Shown here: piece after piece, positions 9,385 to 19,824 of the stretch
Position numbering within the stretch: position 1 is the stretch's first letter
Layout: every line of letters starts with the position of its first letter
NCBI RefSeq assembly: GCF_000426225.1
Contig: NZ_AUEY01000009.1
Location: 25,945-89,944 of the forward strand
Length of the DNA: 64,000 nucleotides
Source of the DNA: Desulforegula conservatrix Mb1Pa
Lineage (GTDB): Bacteria; Desulfobacterota; Desulfobacteria; Desulfobacterales; Desulforegulaceae
Direction of reading: 5' to 3'
Position numbers and translations under genes: made by a program
Notes under the pieces: generated by a model
The model's database searches: none
Told to the model about the DNA's origin: nothing
Seen by the model: only the letters and a program-made list of their open reading frames with translations

Positions 9385-10383
9385 ATGCATCGACAATATG
9401 TTGGACAGGCCAGTGAGTCAGGTGGTCTGGTATCAGCTCAGGTAGCTCTGGTGGAGAGTATTGCACGATTGACCGTTGATATGGGACAGCCTGATACTGC
9501 CATCCCTGCGCTTTCGCTCAGAAAGTGGGAAGCGCCAACCGAGCTGACAAGCTATATGCACGAACCGAGCATATGCATGATCGCCCAGGGTTCCAAACGG
9601 GTATTTCTGGGAGATGATATATATGTGTATGACGCTCATCATTTTCTGCTGACCTCGGTCAACCTGCCTGTAGTGGCCCAGATAACCGAGGCCAGCCCTG
9701 AGAAACCCTATCTGGGGCTTATGCTTAAGCTTGAGCATAGAGCGATAGCGAAACTGATGGTTGACAGTGATCTCCCATTGCCCCGTACCCAGCAGGCAAA
9801 TCGTGGAATGGCTGTCACCAAGGTTTCGCTGCCCCTACTCAACGCTTTCCAGAGGTTGATCAATCTGCTTGATGAACCTGATGATATCCCGATTCTTGCG
9901 CCGCTTGTCCAGAGGGAAATCCTTTACCGGCTGCTTATGGGTGAGCAGGGGCTTCGGCTGCGACAGATAGCGGCTGTCGGAAGCCAGAGCCATCAGATTT
10001 CAAGGGCGATAGACTGGTTAAAGGATAATTTCACTGAACCGCTCAGGGTTGATGATCTGGCCTCTTACAGTGGTATGAGCACCTCGACCTTTCATCATCA
10101 TTTCCGAGCGTTGACAGCCATGAGTCCTCTTCAGTTCCAGAAGTGGCAGAGGCTGCACGAAGCACGGCGGCTGATGCTCACAGAGCGCATGGACGCAGCG
10201 ACTGCAGCTTTTCAGGTTGGCTATGAGAGCCCGTCCCAGTTCAGCCGCGAGTACAGCCGACTGTTTGGCGCTCCGCCGTTGCGGGATATCAAGGGGTTGC
10301 ACCAGATAATCGCAGATGAAAGAGGTACGAACTCGCCTCTTAAGGGAAATCAAAAGTCAATGACGGCCGATTTAATGGCCTGA
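9385..10383 (+). CDS. AraC-family transcriptional regulator (YqhC-like)
   Basis: The start is ATG 9385, with GGGAGGA at 9373-9379. The 332-residue product has an AraC_N-type sensor domain (about residues 35-190; SICMIAQGSKRVFLGDD, SVNLPVVAQI) and two C-terminal helix-turn-helix motifs (about 215-310; VDDLASYSGMSTSTFHHHF and FQVGYESPSQFSREYSRLFG). Such regulators activate adjacent oxidoreductase genes. It faces the alcohol dehydrogenase-aldo/keto reductase pair, so it probably controls them in response to aldehydes, as YqhC does. That link is inferred from order and domain type. Confidence 0.88.
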   Translation: MHRQYVGQASESGGLVSAQVALVESIARLTVDMGQPDTAIPALSLRKWEAPTELTSYMHEPSICMIAQGSKRVFLGDDIYVYDAHHFLLTSVNLPVVAQITEASPEKPYLGLMLKLEHRAIAKLMVDSDLPLPRTQQANRGMAVTKVSLPLLNAFQRLINLLDEPDDIPILAPLVQREILYRLLMGEQGLRLRQIAAVGSQSHQISRAIDWLKDNFTEPLRVDDLASYSGMSTSTFHHHFRALTAMSPLQFQKWQRLHEARRLMLTERMDAATAAFQVGYESPSQFSREYSRLFGAPPLRDIKGLHQIIADERGTNSPLKGNQKSMTADLMA

Positions 10384-10440
10384 GGATTTTAGTTCAACCA
10401 AAGCAAGATGGTTTTGCAATAAGTCAGACAAAGACATCAT

Positions 10441-10514
10441 CGTCATGCCGGACTTGATCAGGTATATGCTTATTTTCAAACACTTCTGGATTCAGGCCTT
10501 CGCCGGAATGACGG
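10441..10514. repeat. Rep-A element, truncated copy
   Basis: Only the core (CGTCATGCCGGACTTGATC to CGCCGGAATGACGG) is kept, and the outer TCGCAAAAAG arms are lost. It follows the AraC stop. Confidence 0.7.
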
Positions 10515-10631
10515 AAACCCGGCTTTTCAAACACATTTTTCTAATATTTTTATCCCGGATTTTTCCCCGTTTCATCTTCGCAATTTTTTTCAGCTTGTTT
10601 TGGGGCCTTTTTTTCTTCCTGTGTCAGATTT

Positions 10632-10763
10632 GATGGACTCGCAAAAAGCAAAAAAAGGCGTCGGCGTCATGCCGGGCTTGATCCGGCATCCAGTAATTTC
10701 AAATACTTCTGGATTCCGGCCTGCGCCGGAATGACGGTAATCGGACTTTTTGCGACCTTGTCA
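10632..10763. repeat. Rep-A element, full copy
   Basis: It spans from GACTCGCAAAAAGC to CTTTTTGCGACC and contains the GATCCGGCATCCAG core. It lies in the 500-bp gap between the AraC gene and the HTH-REC gene. Between the two copies (10515-10631) is T-rich sequence without a gene. Confidence 0.85.
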
Positions 10764-10895
10764 GATTTTGATAATCGCAAAATGGAATCTGATGTGAAAA
10801 AAATGCTTGCTCTCGACTTTAAAAATGTTCAATATGTTAATAATGAAATTATTGTTATTTATGATAAAAATAATCTGAATATACAAGAAGGTCAC

Positions 10896-11462
10896 ATGAG
10901 CGAACCCAAAATGTTCTACAGCATACCCGAAGCCGCGAAACTCTCCGGAGTAAGCCGCACTACCTTGTGGGGCTGGGTCAAATCGGGACAGATTAAAGCC
11001 CTTGTAACTCCTGGGGGGCATCACAGGATTATAAAGGAAGAAGTGGAACGAATACTCAAGGATAACCTGTCCCTGACCCAGTCAGCCAAGCATCAGAAAA
11101 CCATTCTTATTGTGGATGATGATATTCAGATGAAGCTGATTCTCCAGATCACCCTTTCCAAAATGGGTTATTTTGTCGAGACAGCCAGCGATGGTTTTGA
11201 TGCAGGCATAAAGGTTGCCGAACTCATTCCTGATCTTGTGCTTCTTGATCTTTTCATGCCGGGAATAGACGGATTTGAGGTTTGCAGCAGAATAAAGAAC
11301 AAGAAAGAGCTTGCCCAGACAAAAATTCTTGCAATGTCAGGTCTCGATTCCCCTGAGAACAGAGATCGAATAATGAAGCTGGGCGCAGATTCTTTCCTGT
11401 CAAAAACAGCCGATGTTTCAGTCCTTGCCGCAGAGGTTAAAAAGCTTCTGGCAGATAATTAG
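10896..11462 (+). CDS. HTH (MerR/excisionase-type) plus receiver-domain response regulator
   Basis: The 188-residue protein has an N-terminal DNA-binding helix-turn-helix of excisionase/MerR type (residues 6-50; YSIPEAAKLSGVSRTTLWGWV and TPGGHHRII) and a C-terminal CheY-like receiver (about 67-187) with ILIVDDD, phospho-acceptor Asp118 in LLDLFMPG, and a Ser-containing ILAMSG segment. The domain order is the reverse of classical response regulators. ATG 10896 follows AAGAAGG; the longer frame from 10731 begins inside Rep-A. It stands 50 nt before a hybrid kinase and is its likely target. Confidence 0.82.
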   Translation: MSEPKMFYSIPEAAKLSGVSRTTLWGWVKSGQIKALVTPGGHHRIIKEEVERILKDNLSLTQSAKHQKTILIVDDDIQMKLILQITLSKMGYFVETASDGFDAGIKVAELIPDLVLLDLFMPGIDGFEVCSRIKNKKELAQTKILAMSGLDSPENRDRIMKLGADSFLSKTADVSVLAAEVKKLLADN

Positions 11463-11512
11463 TTTCGCTTTTTCATGTTTTGAAGAAAAGATTCTTGAAG
11501 AGGAATGGGAAT

Positions 11513-14500
11513 ATGTCTGAATCAAGCCTCAAAAAACCGGAGTCTATATTTTACAGAGCGTTTAATAACGAGAGTTTCAATATAATCATGTTTTTCAGCA
11601 CGATTGATGAAGGCGTTTATATTGATGTCAACGAGGCTTTTGTAAGGGCAGTTGGTTTTCCAAAGCATGAAATCATCGGAAGAACGTCCGTGGAGCTTGG
11701 GCTAATGTCTGATAAAGACAGGGAAAGGATTAAAAAAAAACTTGCGGATAAAGGCCGACTCGAAAACTTTGAAGTTGAATTTCGAACAAATGAAAAAAAG
11801 ATTCTCAATCTAAGCATGTTTGGGGAAATCGTTTCAATAGGAGGCCAGCAAAGTCTTTTTACAATCGTTCATGATGTTACCGAGCTTAAAAACGCAAAAT
11901 CAGAACTTGAAAAGGAAAAGACTCTTCTCCAGGTGATTTTCGAATCGACCCCGGACGCCCTTGTGATTAAAGACCTGAATTCGGTATATCAGAAGGCCAA
12001 TCCGGCTTTTTGCCGTTCTTCAGGAATTACGGAGGCCCAGGCAGTGGGAAAGACTGACTTTGATTTTTTCCCTGAAACAGAGGCCCTTAAATATCGTGCC
12101 GAGGATCAGGAAATAATAAAGACAGGCATTTCCAAGGAATTTGAGAGAAAATTCAGGCAACAAGACAATCTTGTGTGGTACCAGACCATCAAGACCCCGG
12201 TTATGAACTCCAGGGGCTCCATATCCGGTGTCCTGTGTTCAGTCCGGGACATCAGCAGAAAAAAGCGCTTTGATGAACTTCTTAACTCGAGGCTCTGCAT
12301 CAGTAATTATTCCTTTTCAAGTTCCCTCCCCGAACTTTTCCAGAAGGTATTGTCAGAATCTGAGCGGCTGACCGAGAGCCAGTTTTCTTTTTTTCATTTT
12401 GTGGATGATATCAACAAAATGATTCATCTGAACACATGGTCTGAAAACGCTGTGAAGGTCTGTGCCATAAAAACGCATGAAAAATCATACGGCCTCGACA
12501 AAGCGGGGGTATGGGCAGATTGTGTAAGGGGCCGCAAGCCAGTGATCCATAATGACTATCCTGATCTTGATGCTAAAAAAGGGCTTCCTCCAGGGCATAC
12601 CCATATAAGCCGTGAGCTTGTCGTGCCTGTGTTTGAGGGAGAAAAAATTGTCGCAACGCTCGGGGTGGGCAACAAACGTGCCGATTATGATCAGGTCGAT
12701 GTGGAGGTGGTAACCGAGCTTGCCAAGATGGCCTGGGACATACTTGGCAGGAAGGAGGCTGAAAAGAGATTCGGCGAATCCCAGCGTGTTCTTAAAACCC
12801 TGATGGATAATCTACCCGGAATAGTATTCAGGTGCAGGGTCAGCTCTGAGCTAAAGCTTGAAGTTGAGTTCGTGAGTGATGGTTGCACAGCAATCACTGG
12901 TTATTCCCCTGATGAATTCACAACCGGCCAGGTCAATTTTTTTGACATAGTTCACCATGAAGATTCTGCGATGATTGCCAGGATGGTTCCAGGTTTTTTC
13001 AACAATAACCGGCCCTACGAGGTTGAGTTTAGAGTGATACATAGAAACGGAGCTTTCAGGCATCTCTGGGGGCGCGGCATAGCTGTTTCTTCCATGGAAG
13101 GGGCTTTTGTAACGATAGAGGGATTTATTTCGGATATTACAGAACTCCGAAGCAAGGATGCGGAGTTGCGGCGTTTTGCCTCGGCCATGCACCAGGTGGC
13201 CGATACCATTATAATCACTGATAAGAGCGGTGTTATCAAATATGTCAATCCATCATTCGAAAAGACCAGTGGATACGGCTGTTCCGAGGTGATGGGGAAA
13301 AAAGCCAAAGTCCTGAACAGGGGAGCGCTTGACGATGGTTTGCATAGGGATCTATGGTCAACCATTGAATCCGGCAGAATCTGGAGCGGCCGTTTCGTAA
13401 GCAGAAAAAAAGACGGAAGCCTTTATACTGAAGAGGCGACCATCTCCCCGGTATTTGATGACAATGGGGAAATAATCGAGTTTGTCGCTGTAAAAAGAGA
13501 CATCACAAACGAGCTGAATCTTGAGGCCCAGATTTTTCAGTCCCAGAAAATGGAGGCAATCGGTGCCCTATCAGGCGGAATAGCCCATGATTTCAATAAT
13601 ATTCTTTTCCCTCTAATCGGTTTTTCTGATATTCTACAACAAGATCTTCCTGCGGACAGTCATTTGCAGGATTATGTCAGTGAAATACTCACGGCTTCTT
13701 TCAGGGCAAAGGAGCTTGTCAAGCAGATACTCGCATTCAGCCGTCAGTCAAAGGCGGGAAAAACGGTTCTTCGCATCCAAAACATTCTGGGCGAGGTGGT
13801 TCGTTTCTCAAGAGCAACACTTCCAAGCACAATTACAGTCAGAACTTTTATAAATACGAAATGCCGCCCTGTGCTTGCTGATTCAACCCAGATACACCAG
13901 ATAGCCATGAATCTTGTCACAAACGCTCTCCATGCAATGGAGGAAAACGGCGGTGTTTTAACGATCGCCCTTGATGAGATCCAGATGGATAATGAACTTT
14001 CTTCAAATCTTTCAATAGAATCAGGTCTTTATATCCGTATGGCCGTATCGGATACGGGTTGCGGCATAGCTCCGGCCATTCAGGGCAGAATCTTTGATCC
14101 TTATTTTACAACTAAAGATAAAGGTACAGGAATTGGTCTGGCCGTGGTTCATGGGATCGTAAAGAGCCACGGTGGCAACATTGAACTTCAAAGCACTAAG
14201 GGAGAGGGAACTTCATTCGTTATTTATTTCCCATGCCTTATGGAAGACAGAAAGGATGCCCAAAAGGATTATATGGTTCCGACTCCTTGCGGAAGCGAGA
14301 AGATTCTTGTGGTTGATGATGAAGAGGCAATCGCAAGAATGGTCAGACAAATGCTTGAGCGCCTCGGATATACTGTGACTGTCCGTACAAGCAGCGCCGA
14401 GGCTTTCCAGCTTTTCAAAGACGATCCTTACAGATTTGATCTGGTTATTACGGATATGACCATGCCCAAAATGACAGGCGATCAGCTCTCTATGGGAATT

Positions 14501-14668
14501 AAGAAGATCAGAGCTGGGGTCCCTATCATAATATGCACTGGTTTCAGCGAGAAAATGGATGCAGACAAGGCAAGGATGCTTGGAATAGAGGGCTTTGTCT
14601 TAAAACCTATACTCCAGAATGAACTGGCCGTGAAGGTCAGGGAGGTTCTTGATAATAAAGAAAAATAG
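11513..14668 (+). CDS. PAS/GAF hybrid sensor histidine kinase with receiver
   Basis: The 1051-residue protein has no evident membrane segment. Domains in order: PAS (about 10-125), PAS (130-250), GAF (265-405), PAS (415-545), PAS (550-675), HisKA with His692 in SGGIAHDFNN, HATPase (about 790-905; NLVTNALHAM, DTGCGIA, GTGIGLAVV) and a receiver with Asp981 in VITDMTMP. Multiple PAS domains suggest sensing of redox state or small molecules in the cytoplasm. The start at 11513 has GAGG upstream, and an in-frame TTG at 11480 is an alternative. It lies between the HTH-REC protein and an MCP. Confidence 0.9.
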   Translation: MSESSLKKPESIFYRAFNNESFNIIMFFSTIDEGVYIDVNEAFVRAVGFPKHEIIGRTSVELGLMSDKDRERIKKKLADKGRLENFEVEFRTNEKKILNLSMFGEIVSIGGQQSLFTIVHDVTELKNAKSELEKEKTLLQVIFESTPDALVIKDLNSVYQKANPAFCRSSGITEAQAVGKTDFDFFPETEALKYRAEDQEIIKTGISKEFERKFRQQDNLVWYQTIKTPVMNSRGSISGVLCSVRDISRKKRFDELLNSRLCISNYSFSSSLPELFQKVLSESERLTESQFSFFHFVDDINKMIHLNTWSENAVKVCAIKTHEKSYGLDKAGVWADCVRGRKPVIHNDYPDLDAKKGLPPGHTHISRELVVPVFEGEKIVATLGVGNKRADYDQVDVEVVTELAKMAWDILGRKEAEKRFGESQRVLKTLMDNLPGIVFRCRVSSELKLEVEFVSDGCTAITGYSPDEFTTGQVNFFDIVHHEDSAMIARMVPGFFNNNRPYEVEFRVIHRNGAFRHLWGRGIAVSSMEGAFVTIEGFISDITELRSKDAELRRFASAMHQVADTIIITDKSGVIKYVNPSFEKTSGYGCSEVMGKKAKVLNRGALDDGLHRDLWSTIESGRIWSGRFVSRKKDGSLYTEEATISPVFDDNGEIIEFVAVKRDITNELNLEAQIFQSQKMEAIGALSGGIAHDFNNILFPLIGFSDILQQDLPADSHLQDYVSEILTASFRAKELVKQILAFSRQSKAGKTVLRIQNILGEVVRFSRATLPSTITVRTFINTKCRPVLADSTQIHQIAMNLVTNALHAMEENGGVLTIALDEIQMDNELSSNLSIESGLYIRMAVSDTGCGIAPAIQGRIFDPYFTTKDKGTGIGLAVVHGIVKSHGGNIELQSTKGEGTSFVIYFPCLMEDRKDAQKDYMVPTPCGSEKILVVDDEEAIARMVRQMLERLGYTVTVRTSSAEAFQLFKDDPYRFDLVITDMTMPKMTGDQLSMGIKKIRAGVPIIICTGFSEKMDADKARMLGIEGFVLKPILQNELAVKVREVLDNKEK

Positions 14669-14703
14669 AAAATAGCTGCTAACTTATCGGGGAGGATAAG
14701 ACT

Positions 14704-16707
14704 ATGAAAATTAATGTCAGGTCAATAGAATTCAGGCTTCTTGTTATCAGTCTCTGTGCCGTGCTTTTCCCTTTGATGGTCGTGGGAGGGGTTTCCATAT
14801 CGAAATCATCCCGTGCCTTGACCGCCGTCTCAGAAGAAAAGGTTCAGATATTGGCCCAGGATACGGCAAATCTTGTCCATAATATTCTAAATGCTGAGAT
14901 GAGAATTGCCGCAACTTTTTCCTCAGCCCAGAACATCATGAAACACGTCGCCCTGATCAACCAGAACGGAATTGAGAAAGAAGCCGAATCAGTAAAAATC
15001 CTTTTTGAGAATATGAAACAAAAATTTACCCATATGGGTGATAATTATCAGGGGATTTTTGTCACTGATATCAAGGGCAATCTTTTGACAGGCGTACTTG
15101 AGGGCGGGGCCGAATACAAAGGCGTTAATATCGCTGAAAATGAGGAATTCAAAAAAGCCGTTTTAAATCAGAAAGATGTTGTCGGTGAAATGACTGTCTC
15201 AAAAGCAACCGGGAAATTGATTGTCATAGTTGTCTCGCCAATTAAATCTGAACAGGGGCAGATTGTCGGAGTTTTCGGGTCAGTTCTGAAAGCTGGATAT
15301 TTTACAAGCCTTGTTTCAGACCGTAAGATCGGTAAAACAGGCTATGGCTATATGCTAAACGGAAAAGGCATTGTACTTGCCCATCCTAAACAGGAACATG
15401 TGCTTAAGCTGGATGCTTCGGCCATCAAGGAAATGGACAGCATCTCCAAGCAGATGCTTGCCGGACAGACAGGCGTTGAATCATATGTTTTTAATGGGGT
15501 TGATAAAATAGCCGGTTTCGCACCGGTCGGAATAAACGGGTGGTCAATAAGCGTGACCCAGGATTCCGATGAATTCCTTGAGGCGGCAGTCAGCATCAGG
15601 AATCTGACTTTGCTGGTTATTATATGTTCCATACTGATTGTTGGTACTGTCATTGTAATTGCTTCAAGATCAATAGTCAGGCCAATAAACAGCGCTGTTG
15701 AAGGTCTTAAGGATATTGCCCAGGGGGAAGGTGATCTTACCATGCGCCTTTCAGTAAATTCAAAAGACGAGGTTGGTGAACTTGCAACATGGTTCAATGT
15801 GTTCATCGAAAAACTCCAGGGAATAATGAAGGATATTTCAGGCGGTGTTCAGACCCTTGCCTCTTCGTCAACCGAGCTTTCAGTGATTTCAACCCAGATG
15901 AACAGAGGGATTTCGATAGTTACTGAAAAATCATCTGCTGTTGCTGCGGCATCCGAAGAAATGAGCGCAAGTATGCACAGCGTGGCGGCAGCCATGGAAC
16001 AGTCATCCGCAAATACAAATATGCTTGCCACAGCTTCAGAAGAAATGTCCTCGACCATAAACGAGATAGCCAGAAACGCCGAAAAGGCGAGAACCATATC
16101 AAGCAATGCCGCTAAGAAAGCAACAAACGCCACTGAAAATATTGATCAGCTTGGGATAGCCGCAAAATCCATCGGAAAGGTTATCGAGACAATCACGGAT
16201 ATTTCTGAACAGGTTAACCTTCTCGCCCTGAACGCGACGATAGAGGCTGCAAGGGCTGGTGAAGCAGGAAAGGGCTTTGCTGTTGTTGCCAATGAAATAA
16301 AAGAGCTTGCAAGACAGACGGCAGACGCAACTCAGGACATCAGGGAAAAGGTCGAAGGAATTCAGGGAACAACTGCAATCACTGTCAAAGAGATAACTGA
16401 AATAACAGGTGTCATCGCTGAGGTTAACGAGGTGGTTACAACAATTGCCGCAGCAGTGGAAGAACAGTCAGCCGCCACAACAGAGATAGCCGGAAATGTC
16501 GCCCAGGTTTCCACTGGCATTCAGGAAGTCAATGAAAATGTCAACCAGAGTTCAGCGGCAGCTTCATATATTACGAAGGATATCGCTGATGTGAACGGAT
16601 CTATGGCTGAAATGTCTAACAACAGCGCCCAGGTTGATGTAAGCGCCCATGATCTTTCAAAGCTCTCGGAACATCTCAAGCATATGGTTGATCAGTTCAA
16701 GTTGTAG
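14704..16707 (+). CDS. Methyl-accepting chemotaxis protein with periplasmic Cache domain
   Basis: The 667-residue chemoreceptor has a first membrane helix at about 11-31, a periplasmic double-Cache-like sensor (about 35-295; [33 protein letters not shown]), a second helix at about 300-323, HAMP (to about 380) and a long cytoplasmic hairpin with a canonical tip including [20 protein letters not shown]. It should sense a small ligand and control CheA. GGGGAGGA precedes the ATG. CheW and a second receptor follow. No CheR-binding tail is visible at its C-terminus. Confidence 0.92.
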   Translation: MKINVRSIEFRLLVISLCAVLFPLMVVGGVSISKSSRALTAVSEEKVQILAQDTANLVHNILNAEMRIAATFSSAQNIMKHVALINQNGIEKEAESVKILFENMKQKFTHMGDNYQGIFVTDIKGNLLTGVLEGGAEYKGVNIAENEEFKKAVLNQKDVVGEMTVSKATGKLIVIVVSPIKSEQGQIVGVFGSVLKAGYFTSLVSDRKIGKTGYGYMLNGKGIVLAHPKQEHVLKLDASAIKEMDSISKQMLAGQTGVESYVFNGVDKIAGFAPVGINGWSISVTQDSDEFLEAAVSIRNLTLLVIICSILIVGTVIVIASRSIVRPINSAVEGLKDIAQGEGDLTMRLSVNSKDEVGELATWFNVFIEKLQGIMKDISGGVQTLASSSTELSVISTQMNRGISIVTEKSSAVAAASEEMSASMHSVAAAMEQSSANTNMLATASEEMSSTINEIARNAEKARTISSNAAKKATNATENIDQLGIAAKSIGKVIETITDISEQVNLLALNATIEAARAGEAGKGFAVVANEIKELARQTADATQDIREKVEGIQGTTAITVKEITEITGVIAEVNEVVTTIAAAVEEQSAATTEIAGNVAQVSTGIQEVNENVNQSSAAASYITKDIADVNGSMAEMSNNSAQVDVSAHDLSKLSEHLKHMVDQFKL

Positions 16708-16751
16708 CCGAAAGCAGATCATGATCATGCAGGACTTGAGCGAAATATAGG

Positions 16752-16774
16752 GCGCGTGGCGCTTTTTCACGCAC
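16752..16774. repeat. Rep-E hairpin, short copy
   Basis: GCGTG and CACGC arms around a GCGCTTTTT loop, in the 100-bp gap between the MCP and cheW. It resembles the hairpin at 5902-5926. Confidence 0.4.
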
Positions 16775-16808
16775 CGTAATCATTTAAGGGTTTTTAAGGA
16801 GGGCGTTA

Positions 16809-17282
16809 GTGGACATATCTGGTCTTGGAGGTAAATATCTGACATTCAGGCTGGGCAGTGAAGAGTACGGGCTTGGCATAATGAAGATCCGTGAAATTAT
16901 CGGCCTTATGCCCATAACCTCTGTCCCCCAGACGCCAATATTTGTAAAGGGGGTTATTAATCTGAGGGGAAAGGTCATTCCTGTAATTGATTTGAGACTA
17001 AGATTCTCCATGGATGAAATTCCCCATGATGATCGAACATGCATAATTGTACTTGATATTTCAAGTGTAAGCAGCAACCTTCTTATTGGGATAATTGTGG
17101 ATTCGGTATCCGAGGTTCTTAATATCAGGGCAGAAGAAATTGAGGAAACGCCTGCGTTCGGTGTCAAGTTGAATACCGGTTATATCCTTGGCATGGCAAA
17201 ATCTGGGGGAGGGGTTAAAATCCTCCTGGACATAGACCAGGTTCTTACTGAAGGAGAGGTCTGCGCGATTTCAGGACTCTGA
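16809..17282 (+). CDS. cheW: Chemotaxis coupling protein CheW
   Basis: The 157-residue CheW fold links receptors to CheA. It shows KYLTFRLGSEEYGLGIMKIREI, FVKGVINLRGKVIPVIDLRLRF and GIIVDSVSEVL, the standard family signatures. GTG 16809 is the start, with AAGGAGGG at 16797-16803. It is placed between two MCP genes and upstream of cheA, as expected of a single chemosensory unit. Confidence 0.95.
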   Translation: MDISGLGGKYLTFRLGSEEYGLGIMKIREIIGLMPITSVPQTPIFVKGVINLRGKVIPVIDLRLRFSMDEIPHDDRTCIIVLDISSVSSNLLIGIIVDSVSEVLNIRAEEIEETPAFGVKLNTGYILGMAKSGGGVKILLDIDQVLTEGEVCAISGL

Positions 17283-17343
17283 TATTATTTTGCTGATTTA
17301 AGCATATTTTTTACTTTTTATCATAGGGATTACGGAGGTTTGC

Positions 17344-19350
17344 ATGTTCGCAAAAATGAAGCTTGGGGTTAAGATAGCCTGGGGTTTTGGATCGGTGATT
17401 TTTCTGGCTCTTGTTCTTGGTGGAATCTCGGTTGTAAGCATGACAAAGGCAAAAAATAATGCTGTAAGAATAGATGACCAGTATATTGAGGAAGTGGCCA
17501 TATCGGGCCAGCTTGAGCGCAGAATTCAGCGCTATATGTTCAATATGCGTGGTTATGGTTTTACCGAAGAGAAAAAATATCTGGATCTTGCGATTGATGA
17601 TCTGAAAAAGATCAGGGAAAGCATAGATATGGGCAAGAAGCTGTTTGAAAAGAATCCCGAACTCCAGGATTTTGGGAAAAACATATCTCTGGTTGCCTCC
17701 AAAATGGACGAGTATGAATCCCTTGCCAAAACGACATCAGATAGAATTGGCAATTTAAATGCTGTCAGAAAAAGCATGGATGAAGCTGCATCAGCATACA
17801 TGAAACCCTGTTTTACCTATCTTGAGAATCAGAAAATTGCCACGTCAAAAGATATTGATTCTGATGCAGGCGGGGAAAGAATGCATGAGCGCCTCGACAA
17901 GATAATGGCAATAAACGAGATCATTGAAATAGGAAATTCCATCCGCATAGCAAATTTTAAGTCCCAGGCCTTGAGGGATATGGATGCCATTAAAGCAACA
18001 ATGAAAAGCTTTGAGACAGTTGCAAAGAAAATTGGTGATTTACGGGCAACAACAAGGCAGGAAGTCAATATAAAACTCCTCGATTCAATTGAGGAATCAG
18101 CGGGTCAATATAAAAGAGCCCTTTCTGATTTCCTTGATAATTTGTCATCTCTTGCTGAAGTGGGAGATAAGCGTGTGGTGGTCGGCCTTGATGCCCTCGA
18201 GCTTGTCAGGGCTACAAGTGTATCTGCCGTTGATTCAACAAAGAAGGCGTCCGATTCTTCCGTCATAAATCTAAGGGCTTCGTCATTTGTTCTTGTTTCA
18301 GGTCTTTTGTTCGTATTCGCAGCCGGTGTTGTCCTGGCATTCATCATAATCAGAAGCATAACCAAGCCTATAAACAATGTCATTGCAGGGCTCGGCGAAG
18401 GCGCAAACCAGGTCGCGGCAGCCGCAGGTCAGGTGGCCAGTTCCAGTCAGTCTCTTGCTGAAGGCGCTTCTGAACAGGCTGCGTCACTTGAGGAAACATC
18501 ATCCTCCCTTGAAGAGATGTCCTCCATGACCAAACGCAACGCAGACAATTCTGCCCAGGCTGATAATCTCATGAAGGAAGCCGGAGAGACTGTCAGAAAG
18601 GCGTCAATATCCATGTCCGCCCTCACGGATTCTATAAACGAGATATCGGATGCGAGCCGCCAGACCCAGAAGATCATCAAGACCATAGACGAGATAGCAT
18701 TCCAGACAAATCTTCTGGCCTTGAATGCCGCAGTCGAGGCTGCAAGGGCAGGGGAGGCAGGAGCAGGCTTTGCCGTTGTCGCCGAGGAGGTAAGGAACCT
18801 TGCCCTCAGATCAGCAGATGCCGCAAAAAACACTGCCGCGATGATCGAAGACACGGTCAAGAAGGTGAATGACGGAAGTATTCTTCTTGATCAGACAAAT
18901 ACAGCTTTTGCTGAAATGGCTTCTTCGGCTTCAAAGGTCGGAGAGCTTGTCAGCGAGATTGCTGGCGCTTCAGACGAACAGGCCAAGGGGATAGAGCAGG
19001 TAAACCGGGCTGTTGCTGAGATGGACAAGGTAACCCAGCAGAATGCGGCCAATGCGGAGGAATCTGCCAGCGCATCGGAAGAATTGAGCGCCCAGTCAGA
19101 GCAAATGATGGATTTTGTCAATCAGCTCATAATCCTGATAAGAGGAGAAGGCAGTTCAATGCATATGAACAGGCCATCAAGGCCAAAATCTGTTTCGATT
19201 TCCCATAATATGAAGCGCCCCATGCTTTCCTCCTATTCGCCTGTAAAGGGGGCCTCCGGAAAATCCGGTCAGGTTCTTTCAGGCAGGGGCAGGGAAATAA
19301 GGCCTGAGGATGTTATTCCGCTTGACAATGACGACTTTGCCGAGTTTTAG
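17344..19350 (+). CDS. Methyl-accepting chemotaxis protein with helical sensor domain
   Basis: The 668-residue receptor has a membrane helix at about 10-33, an all-helical periplasmic domain of about 280 residues (HBM/4-helix-bundle-like, rich in Lys/Glu heptads), a second helix at about 317-340, only a short HAMP-like region, and a signalling domain with [20 protein letters not shown] and [15 protein letters not shown]. The C-terminal 45 residues form a flexible tail ending DDFAEF, with an aromatic pair as in CheR/CheB tethers. It starts 61 nt after cheW. The ligand is unknown. Confidence 0.92.
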   Translation: MFAKMKLGVKIAWGFGSVIFLALVLGGISVVSMTKAKNNAVRIDDQYIEEVAISGQLERRIQRYMFNMRGYGFTEEKKYLDLAIDDLKKIRESIDMGKKLFEKNPELQDFGKNISLVASKMDEYESLAKTTSDRIGNLNAVRKSMDEAASAYMKPCFTYLENQKIATSKDIDSDAGGERMHERLDKIMAINEIIEIGNSIRIANFKSQALRDMDAIKATMKSFETVAKKIGDLRATTRQEVNIKLLDSIEESAGQYKRALSDFLDNLSSLAEVGDKRVVVGLDALELVRATSVSAVDSTKKASDSSVINLRASSFVLVSGLLFVFAAGVVLAFIIIRSITKPINNVIAGLGEGANQVAAAAGQVASSSQSLAEGASEQAASLEETSSSLEEMSSMTKRNADNSAQADNLMKEAGETVRKASISMSALTDSINEISDASRQTQKIIKTIDEIAFQTNLLALNAAVEAARAGEAGAGFAVVAEEVRNLALRSADAAKNTAAMIEDTVKKVNDGSILLDQTNTAFAEMASSASKVGELVSEIAGASDEQAKGIEQVNRAVAEMDKVTQQNAANAEESASASEELSAQSEQMMDFVNQLIILIRGEGSSMHMNRPSRPKSVSISHNMKRPMLSSYSPVKGASGKSGQVLSGRGREIRPEDVIPLDNDDFAEF

Positions 19351-19483
19351 TCACAATTTAAAGGCTCCGCATTCCTTATGAATTCTGAAACATAAAATAA
19401 GGATAGGTTCCCTAAAAACTTCACGTTTTATTATTATCAGACGCAAATGCCCTAAAGTTCTGCATGCTTTGGTTAATTATCTG

Positions 19484-19607
19484 AAAGTTTTTGCGGAGCT
19501 TTTTTCAAAAAGCGACCCGCCTGCATGCGGATCGATGTCGGATTACGAGCAAAAGACGCTCTAATCCGACCTGCGAATTAATCTTTTTTATGGCAATTTA
19601 ACCATGT
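19484..19607. repeat. Rep-B plus Rep-D composite repeat
   Basis: Same composite as 4501-4620: a GCTTTTTTC-AAAAAGC hairpin followed by the GTCGGATTA/TAATCCGAC hairpin, ending TTTAACCAT. It fills the start of the 470-bp gap between the second MCP and cheA. The rest (19608-19824) is AT-rich, with another GATCTTTTTTTC-like hairpin near 19720-19745 and no gene. Confidence 0.75.
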
Positions 19608-19824
19608 AAGTCTCTGCTTTTTATTGAAGATATTGGTTTGTTGTCGGGTTGGTAAAATATTCCGCATTTAACGGAAACAGAGTCTAAAAGAATGAGTGTT
19701 TCGGCGTTAAGTATTATTGCTGATCTTTTTTTCAAAAAAAGCGGACACCTGAGGTCAATGCTTATGGCCTCGCAATGAAGATGGCAAAACAGATATAAAT
19801 AAAGTCACATACAGGAACAGCTAA

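Noticed and set aside
10445..10633. 62-residue ORF downstream of the AraC gene
   Set aside because: It begins in Rep-A and continues in T-rich sequence that translates to a spurious hydrophobic run.
15348..19121. Several long antisense ORFs over the two MCP genes (for example 15348-15806 and 18447-18860, minus)
   Set aside because: They arise from the biased codon use of repetitive MCP coiled coils; the plus-strand proteins have clear domains.
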